Assembly (NCBI GenBank): GCA_004173355.1
Contig: SEAD01000030.1
Coordinates: forward strand, 1-39,792
Source of the DNA: Chitinophagaceae bacterium
GTDB lineage: Bacteria; Bacteroidota; Bacteroidia; Chitinophagales; Chitinophagaceae
Reading direction: 5' to 3'
DNA: 39,792 bases
Shown here: positions 7,361-17,400 of the stretch, piece after piece
Numbering within the stretch: the first letter of the stretch is position 1
Layout: the number at the start of each line of letters is the position of its first letter
Notes under the pieces: model-generated
Databases searched by the model: none
What the model was told of the DNA's origin: nothing
The model's input: the letters and a program-made list of their open reading frames with translations, nothing else
Program-made: the position numbers and the translations under genes

Positions 7361-9736
7361 ATGAGAAAACATTTACTCCGTTTTTCCCTATTCTCCGTGT
7401 CCTTGTTAAACCTCTCTACACTTTTTGCCCAATATGGTCCAAGCCAGGCTGTCGTTACAGGTGGCGTCTGGATCAGCCGCGCACAGATGAACGTATCCGG
7501 TGTCACCGGAGGCGTCAACGGTAACAGTACCGCTGCCGGCGCGTCGCAGGGTTTTTCAAACAATTCTGCCACTACTTCAGGTACAATCAGCCGTGGTTGC
7601 CTGGTGTCCACAAGGGTCACCATCCAGCACGCAGGCTCAGGTACCAAACAGTACAACTTCCGGCTCTACGCAGACTGGAATAACGATGGCGACTTCGCAG
7701 ACGCAGGTGAAATCCTGGCCGATCTCAATGGGGCAGTCAATGCTTCACCAGGATCCGTTGACCTGGACGCCTTCTTCCGCGCCCCTTTCCCGGCAGTCAA
7801 CGGCAATATCCGTTTCCGCTGGGCAGTGCGTGAAGGTGGTGCGGCCGCCACCACCGACGGTGGTTACATCGGCGAGATCGAGGACTACTCGCTGACCGTC
7901 AGCACCAACAACGCACCAGTGCTGGATGCATCCGGAAGCCCGGCATTCAACACCATCCTGGAATCACAGACTACCAATCCGGGTATGCAGGTTGTCCGCG
8001 TAATCGAATCGACCCTCCCGGGTGTTACCATGATCGCTGACGCAGGAACCTGCGCCACACAGGGTATCGCGCTCTTCGGCACCACTACCGTCAACGGCAG
8101 CTGGCAATACAAATTAAAGAACGGCAGCTGGACAGCAGTAGGCGCGCGCTCCGCAACAAATGCCCTCCTGCTGGATGACTCAGCCAGCCTGCGTTTCGTG
8201 CCAACCGGCGTCGGCACTTCCACCATTTCATTCAGGGCATGGGACCGCACAGCAGGTACCAACGGTGGTTCTATCAGCCTGCCTGCAGGTGGTGGCAGCA
8301 GTGCCTTCAGCACCGCATCCGAAACCGCATCCATCAACGTCATTGCAGCTGCCACAGCAGAAGATGACCTGACGGCATTTATGGTCGCACAACAAAACGG
8401 TTCGAACAATTACAACCTCCTTTCAAGCCTGGTTGGCTCCACTGTCAAACAATCCAACCAGCTGACTACCGACAACCTCCTGGGTGTGGGTCGGGATATC
8501 GTGCTTGACCAGGTCAACGGAAACCTTTTCTGGATCGGTGGCGCGAACAACGCCAGCATCATGCGCTCCACCACGACGGGTAGCTCAGTGAGTGAAATTG
8601 TACCTGCCGACGGATTTACCAATCCATCCGGTCTTGTAATGGTGGCGAATGACCTGTACATACTTGACAATTTCGGCATCTCGGTAATCAGTGCCACAGG
8701 AGCGTATGTCAACTATTTACCACTGCCGGATCCGTTCTTTGGTACAGCCAGCGACATTGAATATTACGGCGGCCGGCTCTATTTCGCCTGGCAGCCAAAT
8801 TTCACTGGCGCATACCAGATAACCGCGATGAATACGGACGGAACGAACGTCCAGACCATTTACACATTCCCTTCAGCCACGGTTGTACCAAAAGGTCTTG
8901 ACATCGCCAACAGCCTGATCTATTTCACCGAATTCGACGGCACGTCTACCTCCTATATCCGTTCGATCCCGATCACGGGTGGTACGGCCACAACACTTGC
9001 CACCGGCTCCAACCGCCTCTGGCAGGACCTGATCGTAAACGTAGCCAACAACAAGATCTATTTCGCAGACATGAACCCCGCACTAGGTGACGGATATTTG
9101 AAATCAATCCCACGCGCGGGTGGCACACCTTTAAAAGAACTGATCCTGGACAATCCCGTGGCCAGTCTTGCACTCTACCGCGATCCTGTTGCACTCCCGG
9201 TCAGCTTTGTATCCATCAACGCGTGGATCCAGGATTCACGCAACATCGTGGAATGGGTCATTGCGCAGGAAGATAATGTAGCCAGCTATGTGGTCGAACG
9301 CTCATCCGATGGCCGGAGTTACACTGAAATCGGAACTGTTGCCGCAATCAACCAGCGCCAGTACCAGTTCGCCGATGGCGCGCCACTGACCGGTGTAAAT
9401 ATCTATCGCATCAAGGCAGTGGACATCGATGGAAAGTATCTCTACAGCCCGATCGTACGACTGGTGCGAGGGGATAATTCAAAAGGCGTAGCGGTGTATC
9501 CGACCCTGGTGACCAATAGCCAGTTTACACTGCGCCTGCAGAACCTGACCAGCGGACAATACCAGCTGCAGGTTGTGAGCAACAGCGGCCAGACAGTCCT
9601 GACCCAACGCATCCAGCACAACACAGGTGTGACGGCAAATACCATCAACCTGCCGGCTTCACTTGGTAAAGGCGTGTATCGCGTCCTGGTCACATCAGGC
9701 GAAGAGAAGTACACTACGAACATTGTAGTTCAGTAA
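7361..9736 (+). CDS. Surface/secreted protein with GEVED domain, beta-propeller-like region and T9SS type A sorting domain
   Basis: A 791-aa protein with signal peptide MRKHLLRFSLF...FAQ. A GEVED domain spans about residues 45-180 (FRLYADWNNDGDF and GYIGEIEDYSLTV are its hallmarks). A beta-sandwich region follows (about 185-330). A section about 345-610 has repeated GNLFWIGG, GRLYFAW and NKIYFAD motifs, resembling YWTD/NHL-type propeller blades. The last 80 or so residues (VAVYPTLVTNSQFTL to NIVVQ) are a type A T9SS sorting domain, so the protein should be exported by type IX secretion and anchored or released at the surface. Ligand and function are unknown. A strong terminator follows 30 bp after the stop. 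Confidence 0.8.
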   Translation: MRKHLLRFSLFSVSLLNLSTLFAQYGPSQAVVTGGVWISRAQMNVSGVTGGVNGNSTAAGASQGFSNNSATTSGTISRGCLVSTRVTIQHAGSGTKQYNFRLYADWNNDGDFADAGEILADLNGAVNASPGSVDLDAFFRAPFPAVNGNIRFRWAVREGGAAATTDGGYIGEIEDYSLTVSTNNAPVLDASGSPAFNTILESQTTNPGMQVVRVIESTLPGVTMIADAGTCATQGIALFGTTTVNGSWQYKLKNGSWTAVGARSATNALLLDDSASLRFVPTGVGTSTISFRAWDRTAGTNGGSISLPAGGGSSAFSTASETASINVIAAATAEDDLTAFMVAQQNGSNNYNLLSSLVGSTVKQSNQLTTDNLLGVGRDIVLDQVNGNLFWIGGANNASIMRSTTTGSSVSEIVPADGFTNPSGLVMVANDLYILDNFGISVISATGAYVNYLPLPDPFFGTASDIEYYGGRLYFAWQPNFTGAYQITAMNTDGTNVQTIYTFPSATVVPKGLDIANSLIYFTEFDGTSTSYIRSIPITGGTATTLATGSNRLWQDLIVNVANNKIYFADMNPALGDGYLKSIPRAGGTPLKELILDNPVASLALYRDPVALPVSFVSINAWIQDSRNIVEWVIAQEDNVASYVVERSSDGRSYTEIGTVAAINQRQYQFADGAPLTGVNIYRIKAVDIDGKYLYSPIVRLVRGDNSKGVAVYPTLVTNSQFTLRLQNLTSGQYQLQVVSNSGQTVLTQRIQHNTGVTANTINLPASLGKGVYRVLVTSGEEKYTTNIVVQ

Positions 9737-9766
9737 GCGGTGCACACACCGTCAGGAAATAAAGAA

Positions 9767-9797
9767 AAGCCCCGGTATACAAAACCGGGGCTTTTTT
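9767..9797. terminator. Bidirectional rho-independent terminator between convergent genes
   Basis: A perfect 10-bp stem (9767-9776 with 9784-9793) and a 7-nt loop. A T run follows on the plus strand (9792-9797) and an A-rich flank on the other side gives a T-rich tract on the minus strand. It lies between the plus-strand GEVED gene and the minus-strand barrel gene and can serve both. Confidence 0.9.
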
Positions 9798-9817
9798 ATG
9801 CTACACACAAACTAAAC

Positions 9818-10408
9818 TCAGAATGAATAAGCGGCACCAAGACTCAACACACTGAGTTTGATTTTTTCACCGCCCACTTCCACTTTATTGATTTCGGAAA
9901 AACTGAATGAATAACGGAGATTCAGTTGCAACCCCTTAACCGATGACTCCGTGAATTTATATCCCACACCAAACGGGAGACGTACCTCCGTTTTTTTGTA
10001 GTATTCCTTGATATCAACCGTCGGGTTGTCATTGTAATCCTCTTTTGCAGAAAGCAGGTATCCGAACTGCGGACCGGCTTCTGCAAACAAATTCCCCGTA
10101 ACCGCGTAGCGGAACAGCACCGGCAGCTGCAGGTAATCATAGAACAATTTGTCGTCGGCATCATTGGAAATGCGTTTGCCATTCCCCCCTTCGCGGGAAT
10201 ACAGCAATTCGCCCTGGAGGGACATCTTTTCCGACAGTGCGTAATTCACAAATCCGCCCACGAAAAACTTTGGGGTGATTTTACTGTCAAAATCCTTGTT
10301 CGTCATTGTCGCCTTCGCCAGGTTCAATCCAAGCTTCGGTCCGTAAGTAACCTGTGCATCCAGGGTCATCGCAAAAGTGAGCAGCAGTGCGGTCGTAACC
10401 AGTTTCAT
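9818..10408 (-). CDS. PorT-like outer-membrane beta-barrel protein
   Basis: A 196-aa protein with a Sec signal peptide (MKLVTTALLLTFAMTLDAQ). Alternating amphipathic strands follow (YGPKLGLNLAKA, FVGGFVNYALSEKMSLQGELLYSREG, LFAEAGPQFGYLL, GLQLNLRYSFSFSE), ending in an aromatic terminal strand (LSLGAAYSF). This is the OMP_b-brl_2 / PorT family pattern of small 8-stranded barrels, and the length fits. Specific function is unknown; many such proteins are structural or of unknown role. It is monocistronic, bounded downstream by the shared terminator. About 100 bp upstream on the minus strand, TAGTTTTG (10517 to 10510) matches the -7 consensus, but no -33 partner is seen. Confidence 0.8.
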   Translation of the reverse strand: MKLVTTALLLTFAMTLDAQVTYGPKLGLNLAKATMTNKDFDSKITPKFFVGGFVNYALSEKMSLQGELLYSREGGNGKRISNDADDKLFYDYLQLPVLFRYAVTGNLFAEAGPQFGYLLSAKEDYNDNPTVDIKEYYKKTEVRLPFGVGYKFTESSVKGLQLNLRYSFSFSEINKVEVGGEKIKLSVLSLGAAYSF

Positions 10409-10585
10409 TGTAGTATTTTTTGATAATTAAATGGTGGCGGAACGGGTTGTTATCCGGTCCTGCCGATACATCGGTGAAAAAGATATTTGTCACCAATTTC
10501 ATATCAACCCAAAACTATCCCGCGGCACTCCTGCTTCCTATACCAGCAATGCAGTACTTCTTCTCCCTGAATTACAGTAGACGCC

Positions 10586-10624
10586 AAAACAAAAGCCCCG
10601 TGAACCGAAGTCCACAGGGCTTTT
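10586..10624 (-). terminator. Rho-independent terminator of the DUF4397 lipoprotein gene
   Basis: A 12-bp stem with one mismatch (10591-10602 with 10613-10624) and a 10-nt loop. Read leftward it ends in CTTTT followed by GTTTT. It begins 22 bp after the stop of the DUF4397 gene. Confidence 0.8.
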
Positions 10625-10645
10625 CAAAAAATGATCCTTTACACG

Positions 10646-11404
10646 TTAATTCGCCGTACGGGCTGAATTACCGGTAGCAGGTGTCTTTGCAGCATTTGCA
10701 TCGATTGTGCCATTGGTGATGAATTTGATTTCCACGGGCGCAGAGCCACTGGTATTACCAGGCTGGCCGGATAAAAGCACCGTGTAGATCTTGTTGGCTT
10801 CAACAGTAATCGAACGCGTGGCACTGATCGTCCCTCCGTTGTTCACAGCAAGCGCAAGTGCACCGGCGGGTACCGACCGGAAAGCCGATACCGTTTTGTA
10901 GGCAGCTGGCTCATTCACGGCTGTACCTACAGTAACAGTAGGCTGGCTGGAATCAGGGATGGCATTGATATACCGCACATACGCAGATCCGTCCGCCGTA
11001 AGGTTGGTGATATCATCGTTGACAAACACGTTTGAATAATTGTTGTTGGTACCAACTACAAACACCGTATAATAAGCTGAATCGGCAAAGCTGAACGTAC
11101 CTGAACTCAGGCGCGCACCACTGGCTGCATTATACGATTCCACGCTCCGTTCACCGGTATACACCGGGAGGTAACCACCCGTAAAGTTTCCGTATGGCAG
11201 GTTATTCACAGCATTGTTGCCACCAAGCGCAATCCCTGCACTGGCTACATCGGGAGCGAGGTTAAATGCCATAAGACCGGCCACGGGCACATCCGGGTTG
11301 TTGGAATCATCATTGTTCTTGTTGCAAGCTGTCATCGTCAGCAAGAGCGCACCACTGAAAAGGGCGATCGCACGGGTACGCATTGAAGGGAATGGGAATT
11401 TCAT
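10646..11404 (-). CDS. DUF4397 domain lipoprotein
   Basis: A 252-aa protein starting MKFPFPSMRTR. The frame is open for another 45 codons upstream, but this ATG follows an AGGAGAG Shine-Dalgarno and directly precedes a lipoprotein signal peptide ending in LLTMTAC, so 11404 is the best start. The body is two beta-rich DUF4397 modules (LMAFNLAPDVASAGIAL and VRYINAIPDSSQPTV openings), a family of Ig-like surface lipoproteins of unknown role. The C-terminal tail is rich in Ala, Thr and Asn. It is transcribed alone and ends at a clear terminator. Confidence 0.8.
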   Translation of the reverse strand: MKFPFPSMRTRAIALFSGALLLTMTACNKNNDDSNNPDVPVAGLMAFNLAPDVASAGIALGGNNAVNNLPYGNFTGGYLPVYTGERSVESYNAASGARLSSGTFSFADSAYYTVFVVGTNNNYSNVFVNDDITNLTADGSAYVRYINAIPDSSQPTVTVGTAVNEPAAYKTVSAFRSVPAGALALAVNNGGTISATRSITVEANKIYTVLLSGQPGNTSGSAPVEIKFITNGTIDANAAKTPATGNSARTAN

Positions 11405-11408
11405 ACTA

Positions 11409-11415
11409 CTCTCCT
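11409..11415 (-). promoter_or_regulatory. Shine-Dalgarno that fixes the DUF4397 lipoprotein start
   Basis: AGGAGAG on the minus strand, 4 nt before ATG 11404. It is notable because most genes here lack a recognisable Shine-Dalgarno. It argues against the longer reading from 11539. Confidence 0.6.
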
Positions 11416-11691
11416 GTTTTTGTGTTAAAATAAATCGTTGTCTAAGCAGCTTCGTATTGGTAGTATGACCGGGAATCCGGTGCTTTATATTTACGAAAAA
11501 ACAATGCCAGCGGGTTGTTTCGGACAGCTTTAACCCCAACCTTAAGGCCTCCTTAACAACCGGGCGATTAATCCGGTGATGGGCGTGCAGAATGGCAGAA
11601 TTTCCGGCAAAAAAAGGTCAGCGGTGAACAGATGCACAGCCTACCCGCAAAATGGCAGGGTTCATGTCTTACAAGCTGTGTTCAAACACCA

Positions 11692-14355
11692 ATGATGAAT
11701 ATACCTTCGGCCGCCTATCGTCTCCAGTTTAACGCATCTTTCACTTTCGCTGACCTCGACGGTCTGTATCCCTATCTCGATTCACTGGGGATCACGGCGA
11801 TTTATGCCTCACCCATCCTTCAGGCCAGTAAAGGAAGCCAGCATAATTACGATGTCAATAACCCGGATAAAATCAATGAAGAAATCGGCACCGAAAAGGA
11901 ACTGGCCGACCTTACGATCGAGCTCCGCAAACGGGGCATGGGATGGATCCAGGATATCGTACCCAACCATATGAACTTCGACAGCAATAATGTCTGGCTG
12001 AAAGATGTGTTTGAAAGAGGAATTAATTCCTCATACGCCGGTTATTTTGATATCGACTGGGAACACCCTTTCAGCCCGGGAAAACTGATGGTGCCACTGC
12101 TGGGGGAACCACTGCAGGATATCCTTCGTGACGGCAAACTGCAGCTGCTTTTTAAAGAGGATGGTTTCCACATCGGCTACTTTGACAACCATTTCCCCTG
12201 CTCCCCGGAATCATACGACCTGATCCTGTCGGCGATCGATCCGGGGATAAAAAATGAACTGGCCATTATCTCGGCCAATACATTACGACTGCGCGACCAC
12301 AATATCAGCGACTGGACAGAAGCAAAAGCTGCCCTGACAACCGCCCTCTTTAATCATGAATCGGTCATCACCGAAGCACTGGAACGGATCAACAGCGATT
12401 CGTCCTTTATGCAGTCACTGCTCCGGGAACAACATATCGTACTTACGTATCACGAACTCTCCAATACACAGATCAATTACCGCCGGTTCTTTGCAGTGAA
12501 CAGCCTGATCTGTCTCCGCATGGAAGAACAACAGGTTTTTGATGATTACCACCGCTATATCCACAGCCTTTATGAAAAAGGCTATATAACCGGTCTGCGG
12601 ATCGACCACGTGGACGGACTGAAAGACCCGAAACAATACGTGGATCGCCTGCGTGCACTCTTCGGTCCGGAAGTTTATATCATCGTGGAAAAAATCCTCG
12701 ATATCAAGGAAGACCTCCCGGAGATGGACATCCAGGGTACAAGCGGTTACGAGTTCCTGTCGTATGTGAACCAGGTAGTAACCGACAGCAAAGGCTCTGA
12801 GAGGTTATTGCAGCTCTACAACGAGCTGGCGCCCGATTTCAGCGACTACGAAGCCATTGTTTTTGAAAAAAAATTCAATTTCCTGGGCCGTTACTTCAAT
12901 GGCGAGTGGGACAACCTGATGCGGCTCCTGCTCTCACTGGACATCATTGGCGATGAGGAAATCCGTACCGGCCGGCTGAAAAATGCACTCGGTGCGCTGA
13001 TGGCGGCCTTCCCGGTGTACCGGGTTTATACCGACCGGCTTCCGCTGACCGAGCACGATGAACGTGTATTTGGCGAAGCCTTCGAAAAAGCATATGCCAG
13101 GAAGCCTGACCTGAAGTACGAACTGGATGCGCTGCGGGAAATCACCAGGGACCATCCGGACGATGTTGTGCGCGCCAACAGACTCGTATTTATCCGCCGC
13201 ATGATGCAATACACCGGACCGCTCGCGGCAAAGGGCGTGGAAGACACCACGTTTTTCCTGTATAACCCGCTTATATCCCACAATGAAGTGGGCGACCAGC
13301 CCTGCGTGCTTGGTATCCCCGTTCGCGAGTTCCATGAAAAAATGATCAAACGCCAGTCGAAGAACCCGCTCAGCCTCAATTGCACGTCCACGCATGATAC
13401 CAAACGCGGGGAGGACAACCGGATGCGGATCAATATTATCAGCGAACTGGCTGATGAATGGAGCAAACTGGTCAACTACTGGCAGGAGATCAATGAGCCC
13501 TTCCGTAAACAGTTGCAGGATGTAAAAGCACCTATCGTCAATGATGAATACTATCTCTACCAGACACTGGTGGGCGGTTTTCCTGAAACGCTCAACCGCG
13601 ACGATGATCACTTCATCGAACGCACAAAGACATTCTTTATAAAAGTACTGCGTGAGTCCAAACTCATGAGCGACTATATCACACCCAACCAGGATTATGA
13701 GGCCGCATCGATGGCTTTTATTGATCACCTGCTCGATCCTTCACACCAGTACCTGCCTTCTATCCTCCCCTTCCTGAAAAAAATTATCCGGTATGCCAAT
13801 ACCTATGTGATGCTGCAGACCATCCTGAAGTCCACAGCTCCCGGCATCCCCGAAGTATACCGCGGCTGTGAACTGTGGGACCTGAGTTATGTGGACCCTG
13901 ATAACCGCCGCCCGGTTGATTTCATCAAACGCAAACTGCTGCTGGATGAACTCAACCGTATCGAATACGAGGAAGGGGTTGACAAGGCATTGGAGTTTGC
14001 GGTGAACCATTATGATATCGGCGCGGAAAAAATGTTTGTGACCAAGGAGATCCTGAACCTGCGCCGGGAAGACAACGAATTATTCCTTCGCGGGGAATAC
14101 ATACCTCTTTATCCGGAGCCCGGTGGCGAGCGGCATGTGATAGCCTACCTGCGCCATCTTGGTGAAAAATGGCTGCTGGTTGTACTGCCGCTGGGCATCG
14201 TGGCAAACCAGGGCAAACCACTCACGCTCCAGCTACCCGACAACGTTCCCCTTTCATGGACCAATATATTTACCGATGAGACTCTCAGCAATCGCCGTAT
14301 AGAGGTATCTGACCTGTTGCATAAATTTCCGGTGGCAGTACTGAAAAACACTTAA
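11692..14355 (+). CDS. treY: Malto-oligosyltrehalose synthase
   Basis: About 887 aa, GH13 family. The frame is open upstream, but homologous sequence begins at MNIPSAAYRLQF, so the start is 11692 or 11695. The barrel motifs are present: YRLQF and IYASPIL near the N-terminus, DIVPNHM, GLRIDHVDG with the predicted nucleophile Asp305, IVEKIL with acid/base Glu333, and CTSTHDTKRGED near residue 569. These are specific to TreY, which converts the reducing-end glucose of maltodextrins from alpha-1,4 to alpha,alpha-1,1 linkage, giving maltooligosyl-trehalose in the cytoplasm. Its partner TreZ (the hydrolase that releases trehalose) is not in this window. The sensor kinase gene follows after a 57-bp gap with no terminator. 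Confidence 0.92.
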   Translation: MMNIPSAAYRLQFNASFTFADLDGLYPYLDSLGITAIYASPILQASKGSQHNYDVNNPDKINEEIGTEKELADLTIELRKRGMGWIQDIVPNHMNFDSNNVWLKDVFERGINSSYAGYFDIDWEHPFSPGKLMVPLLGEPLQDILRDGKLQLLFKEDGFHIGYFDNHFPCSPESYDLILSAIDPGIKNELAIISANTLRLRDHNISDWTEAKAALTTALFNHESVITEALERINSDSSFMQSLLREQHIVLTYHELSNTQINYRRFFAVNSLICLRMEEQQVFDDYHRYIHSLYEKGYITGLRIDHVDGLKDPKQYVDRLRALFGPEVYIIVEKILDIKEDLPEMDIQGTSGYEFLSYVNQVVTDSKGSERLLQLYNELAPDFSDYEAIVFEKKFNFLGRYFNGEWDNLMRLLLSLDIIGDEEIRTGRLKNALGALMAAFPVYRVYTDRLPLTEHDERVFGEAFEKAYARKPDLKYELDALREITRDHPDDVVRANRLVFIRRMMQYTGPLAAKGVEDTTFFLYNPLISHNEVGDQPCVLGIPVREFHEKMIKRQSKNPLSLNCTSTHDTKRGEDNRMRINIISELADEWSKLVNYWQEINEPFRKQLQDVKAPIVNDEYYLYQTLVGGFPETLNRDDDHFIERTKTFFIKVLRESKLMSDYITPNQDYEAASMAFIDHLLDPSHQYLPSILPFLKKIIRYANTYVMLQTILKSTAPGIPEVYRGCELWDLSYVDPDNRRPVDFIKRKLLLDELNRIEYEEGVDKALEFAVNHYDIGAEKMFVTKEILNLRREDNELFLRGEYIPLYPEPGGERHVIAYLRHLGEKWLLVVLPLGIVANQGKPLTLQLPDNVPLSWTNIFTDETLSNRRIEVSDLLHKFPVAVLKNT

Positions 14356-14412
14356 GAAGTTTGGTTTTTCATTATATTGTCAACTAAAGGCAGATTAGAC
14401 AGAATATTCTCT

Positions 14413-17400
14413 ATGATAAAACTGAAGGGCTTACGCTTCCTATGCTCTGTAATGCTTGTTGTGTCTATAAACGGACCTGTTGCCCTGTACGGACAACAGG
14501 CCGCCAGCCCGTCCCTTGACTTCGTTTACCGGAAATGGAACAACCAGACCGGCCTCCCCCAGAATACTGTTTACGATATGGTGCGTGACAGCGCCGGATA
14601 CCTTTGGGGTGCCACCGAGGAAGGACTGTTCCGCTTCGATGGCGCCATGTTTTCGCTGGTTGACCAGACCACCCACAAGGAACTCCCCTCCCATACTTTT
14701 TATGACCTGCTGCCGATCGGACGCCAGCTCTGGGCTGCAGGCCGCAACAATATCGTGCGCATTACCGACCGGGTGGAAAAGATCTGGGACCTCGGCCACA
14801 AGGTCAGTGGCGGCTGGATCAAAAGTATCGAGAAAGACCAGCAGGACCGTGTGTGGATCGGTACCAGTACCGGTCGCCTTTATTACATCGAAAATGATTC
14901 ATTGTATACAGTTCCCAACTGGCAGGCCGGTACCGGCACCGCAATTGAATCCCTGTTCTGGACGGGCAATGCGATGCTGGTGGGCACGGGTAAAGGACTT
15001 TACCGGATTGACAGCACAGGGGGGAAACCGGCGTCCGTTCCGCAGTTTGCCGGGGTTTCCATCACCGCCATCATCGGCGGGGCACGCAACTCCTTATGGA
15101 TCGGTACCGCCAACCGGGGCATTTACAACTACGACCAGGACACGGTCCACTACACCGTCGCCGATGGCCTGAAACAGAATAATATCAACAGCCTTTTTTT
15201 TGACAAACAACAACGGCTCTGGATCGGTTTCCAGAGTGCGGGTTACCAGGTGCTGGACAATGGTGAATTTATCAGTCCTGCGCAACCGGAGACCGAACAC
15301 GACGGGGTACGGTCAATCCTGGTGACCGACGATAACCTGGTCTGGATGGGCACCAACTCTTCCGGCCTTGTACAGATGCGGCACGCGCAGGTCCGCAGTA
15401 CCGACGGGTCTGCGGGACTCAACGGGAAAATCCTGCTGGGTATATACCAGCATCCTTCGGGTGAAATATGGACGGGCACTGCCGGTCGCGGTGTTACGCG
15501 GATTATGGATGGCAGGGCTACGGAATTCAATGTTGCGACCGGACTTTCGGGCAATCTCGTGCTGGCCATCACCGGTCGCGGGGATTATGTGTACGTCGGT
15601 ACCAATGCAGGGCTTGACCGCTTCAACCGGATCACCGGGAGATTTGACAGGCACTATACAACTGCAGATGGACTGCAGAATAATTCAATCCTGGCATTAA
15701 TGGCAGATACACGTGGGCAGGTATGGATCACCACGAGGCTGGGTGGTTTGCAGCGGCTTGACCAGGATGATAAACTCAGTGTGTTTTCCCTGCCGCTGGA
15801 ACTGGCGCAATCCAACCTGCTGTCCCTTTTTGAAGATGATAAAAAAACGGTGTGGATCGGTACGCGCAACCTCGGGCTCATCCGGATTGACAGCACTGAC
15901 CAGGTACGTCATTACCACACAGACGAGGGTTTGATGGCGGATATCGTCTATTCATTTTACCTCGATAAACAGAAACTGTTGTGGCTTGGCACCGACAAGG
16001 GCCTGGTAGCCATGGAGGCCGGGAAGTTCAGGTTGTTCAATACCGAGACCGGTTTGCGTTTCAATGAAATATACCGCATCCTCGAAGATAACAAGGGATA
16101 TGTATGGCTGAGCGGAAACACAGGACTGCAAAGGATCCTGGCCAATGACCTGATGAATGCCCGGAATTATGGCGGGCCCGATACCCGGGTGCGTGCCCGG
16201 CTTTTCAACGCATCGGACGGCATGCCCAATTCCGAAACCAATGGTGGATTTTATCCCGCCGGATGGAAGATGCTGGATGGTACATTGTGGTTCCCGACAT
16301 CAGCGGGTGTGGCGGTAGTGGATGAGAACATGGTTTCTGAAGAGTCCAGCGAGCTGGACATCCATATCCAGTCGCTCCGTTATGCCGACCAGGAATTTTT
16401 CCAGGGACAGGCAATCCGCATACCGCCAGGTGTGTCCAATTTTGAACTGCGTTATACCAGTATTGATTTTGCAAAGGCAACCGATATCCGGTTCTTCTAC
16501 CGGCTACGCGGCTTCAGTGATGAATGGACAGCTGCGGGTAACCGACACGTTGCCTATTTCTCCGAACTGGCACCGGGTGATTATGTATTTGAAGTCCGTG
16601 CCGAACGTTATGGCTACTTCTCCCCTACTGCGGTGATGGCCTTTACCGTGCGCCCCTATTTCTACCAGACACCCTGGTTCAAGGGACTGGTGTTTGTATT
16701 CCTGTTGCTGGTTATCCTCGGCGTGATACTGTGGCTGCGACAGTCGGCCCGCCGCAAGATCCTCGAGCAGCAGCGTATTACCATGGCACAGATCCATGGC
16801 CAGGAAAAGGAACGGCAATTTATCAGTGCCGAGTTGCATGACAGCGTGAACCAGCAGCTCACAACGGCGAAGCTTTTCCTCGATTTTGCAAAGTCGAATG
16901 AAGCGATGAGTTTCGAACTGATGGCGAAAAGCGAAACGGTGATCCAGTCGGTAATCAATAATATCCGCACTCTTTGTAATTCCCTCACCCCGCCAAGTCT
17001 CAAGGATATCGGGCTGAAGGAAGCACTTGAGGATCTTGTGCATTCCTACACATCGGTGGGCAAGTTCAAGGTCAACTGGAATTTTGAGATTGATCCCTCC
17101 GAGCTGGCAGAGGAACTGAAATTTACCCTGTTCCGTATCACGCAGGAACAGATGCAGAATATCGTACGGCATTCCACCAGCCGGAATGTATGGCTGGAGT
17201 TCATCTCCTCACCCACACACCTGTTGGTGAATATCCGCGATGACGGCCAGGGATTTGATCCGAAGACCCAGCGTTTCGGTCTTGGATTTGAGAATATCAA
17301 AAACAGGCTGGTCCTGTTCAATGGTCGTCTTGAGCTGAAAACCGCACCGGGTAAGGGTTGTGCGTTACACATCACCATCCCTCTGAAAAAGCTCACCCCT

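Noticed and set aside
10420-10677. 85-codon plus-strand frame between the barrel and DUF4397 genes
   Set aside because: It runs through a terminator hairpin and into the antisense of a real gene; no domain or signal peptide.
11405-11539. N-terminal extension of the DUF4397 lipoprotein
   Set aside because: The Shine-Dalgarno and lipoprotein signal peptide place the start at 11404; the extension is not signal-like.
12934-13728. 264-codon minus-strand frame inside treY
   Set aside because: Shadow of treY, which has all family motifs in the plus-strand frame.
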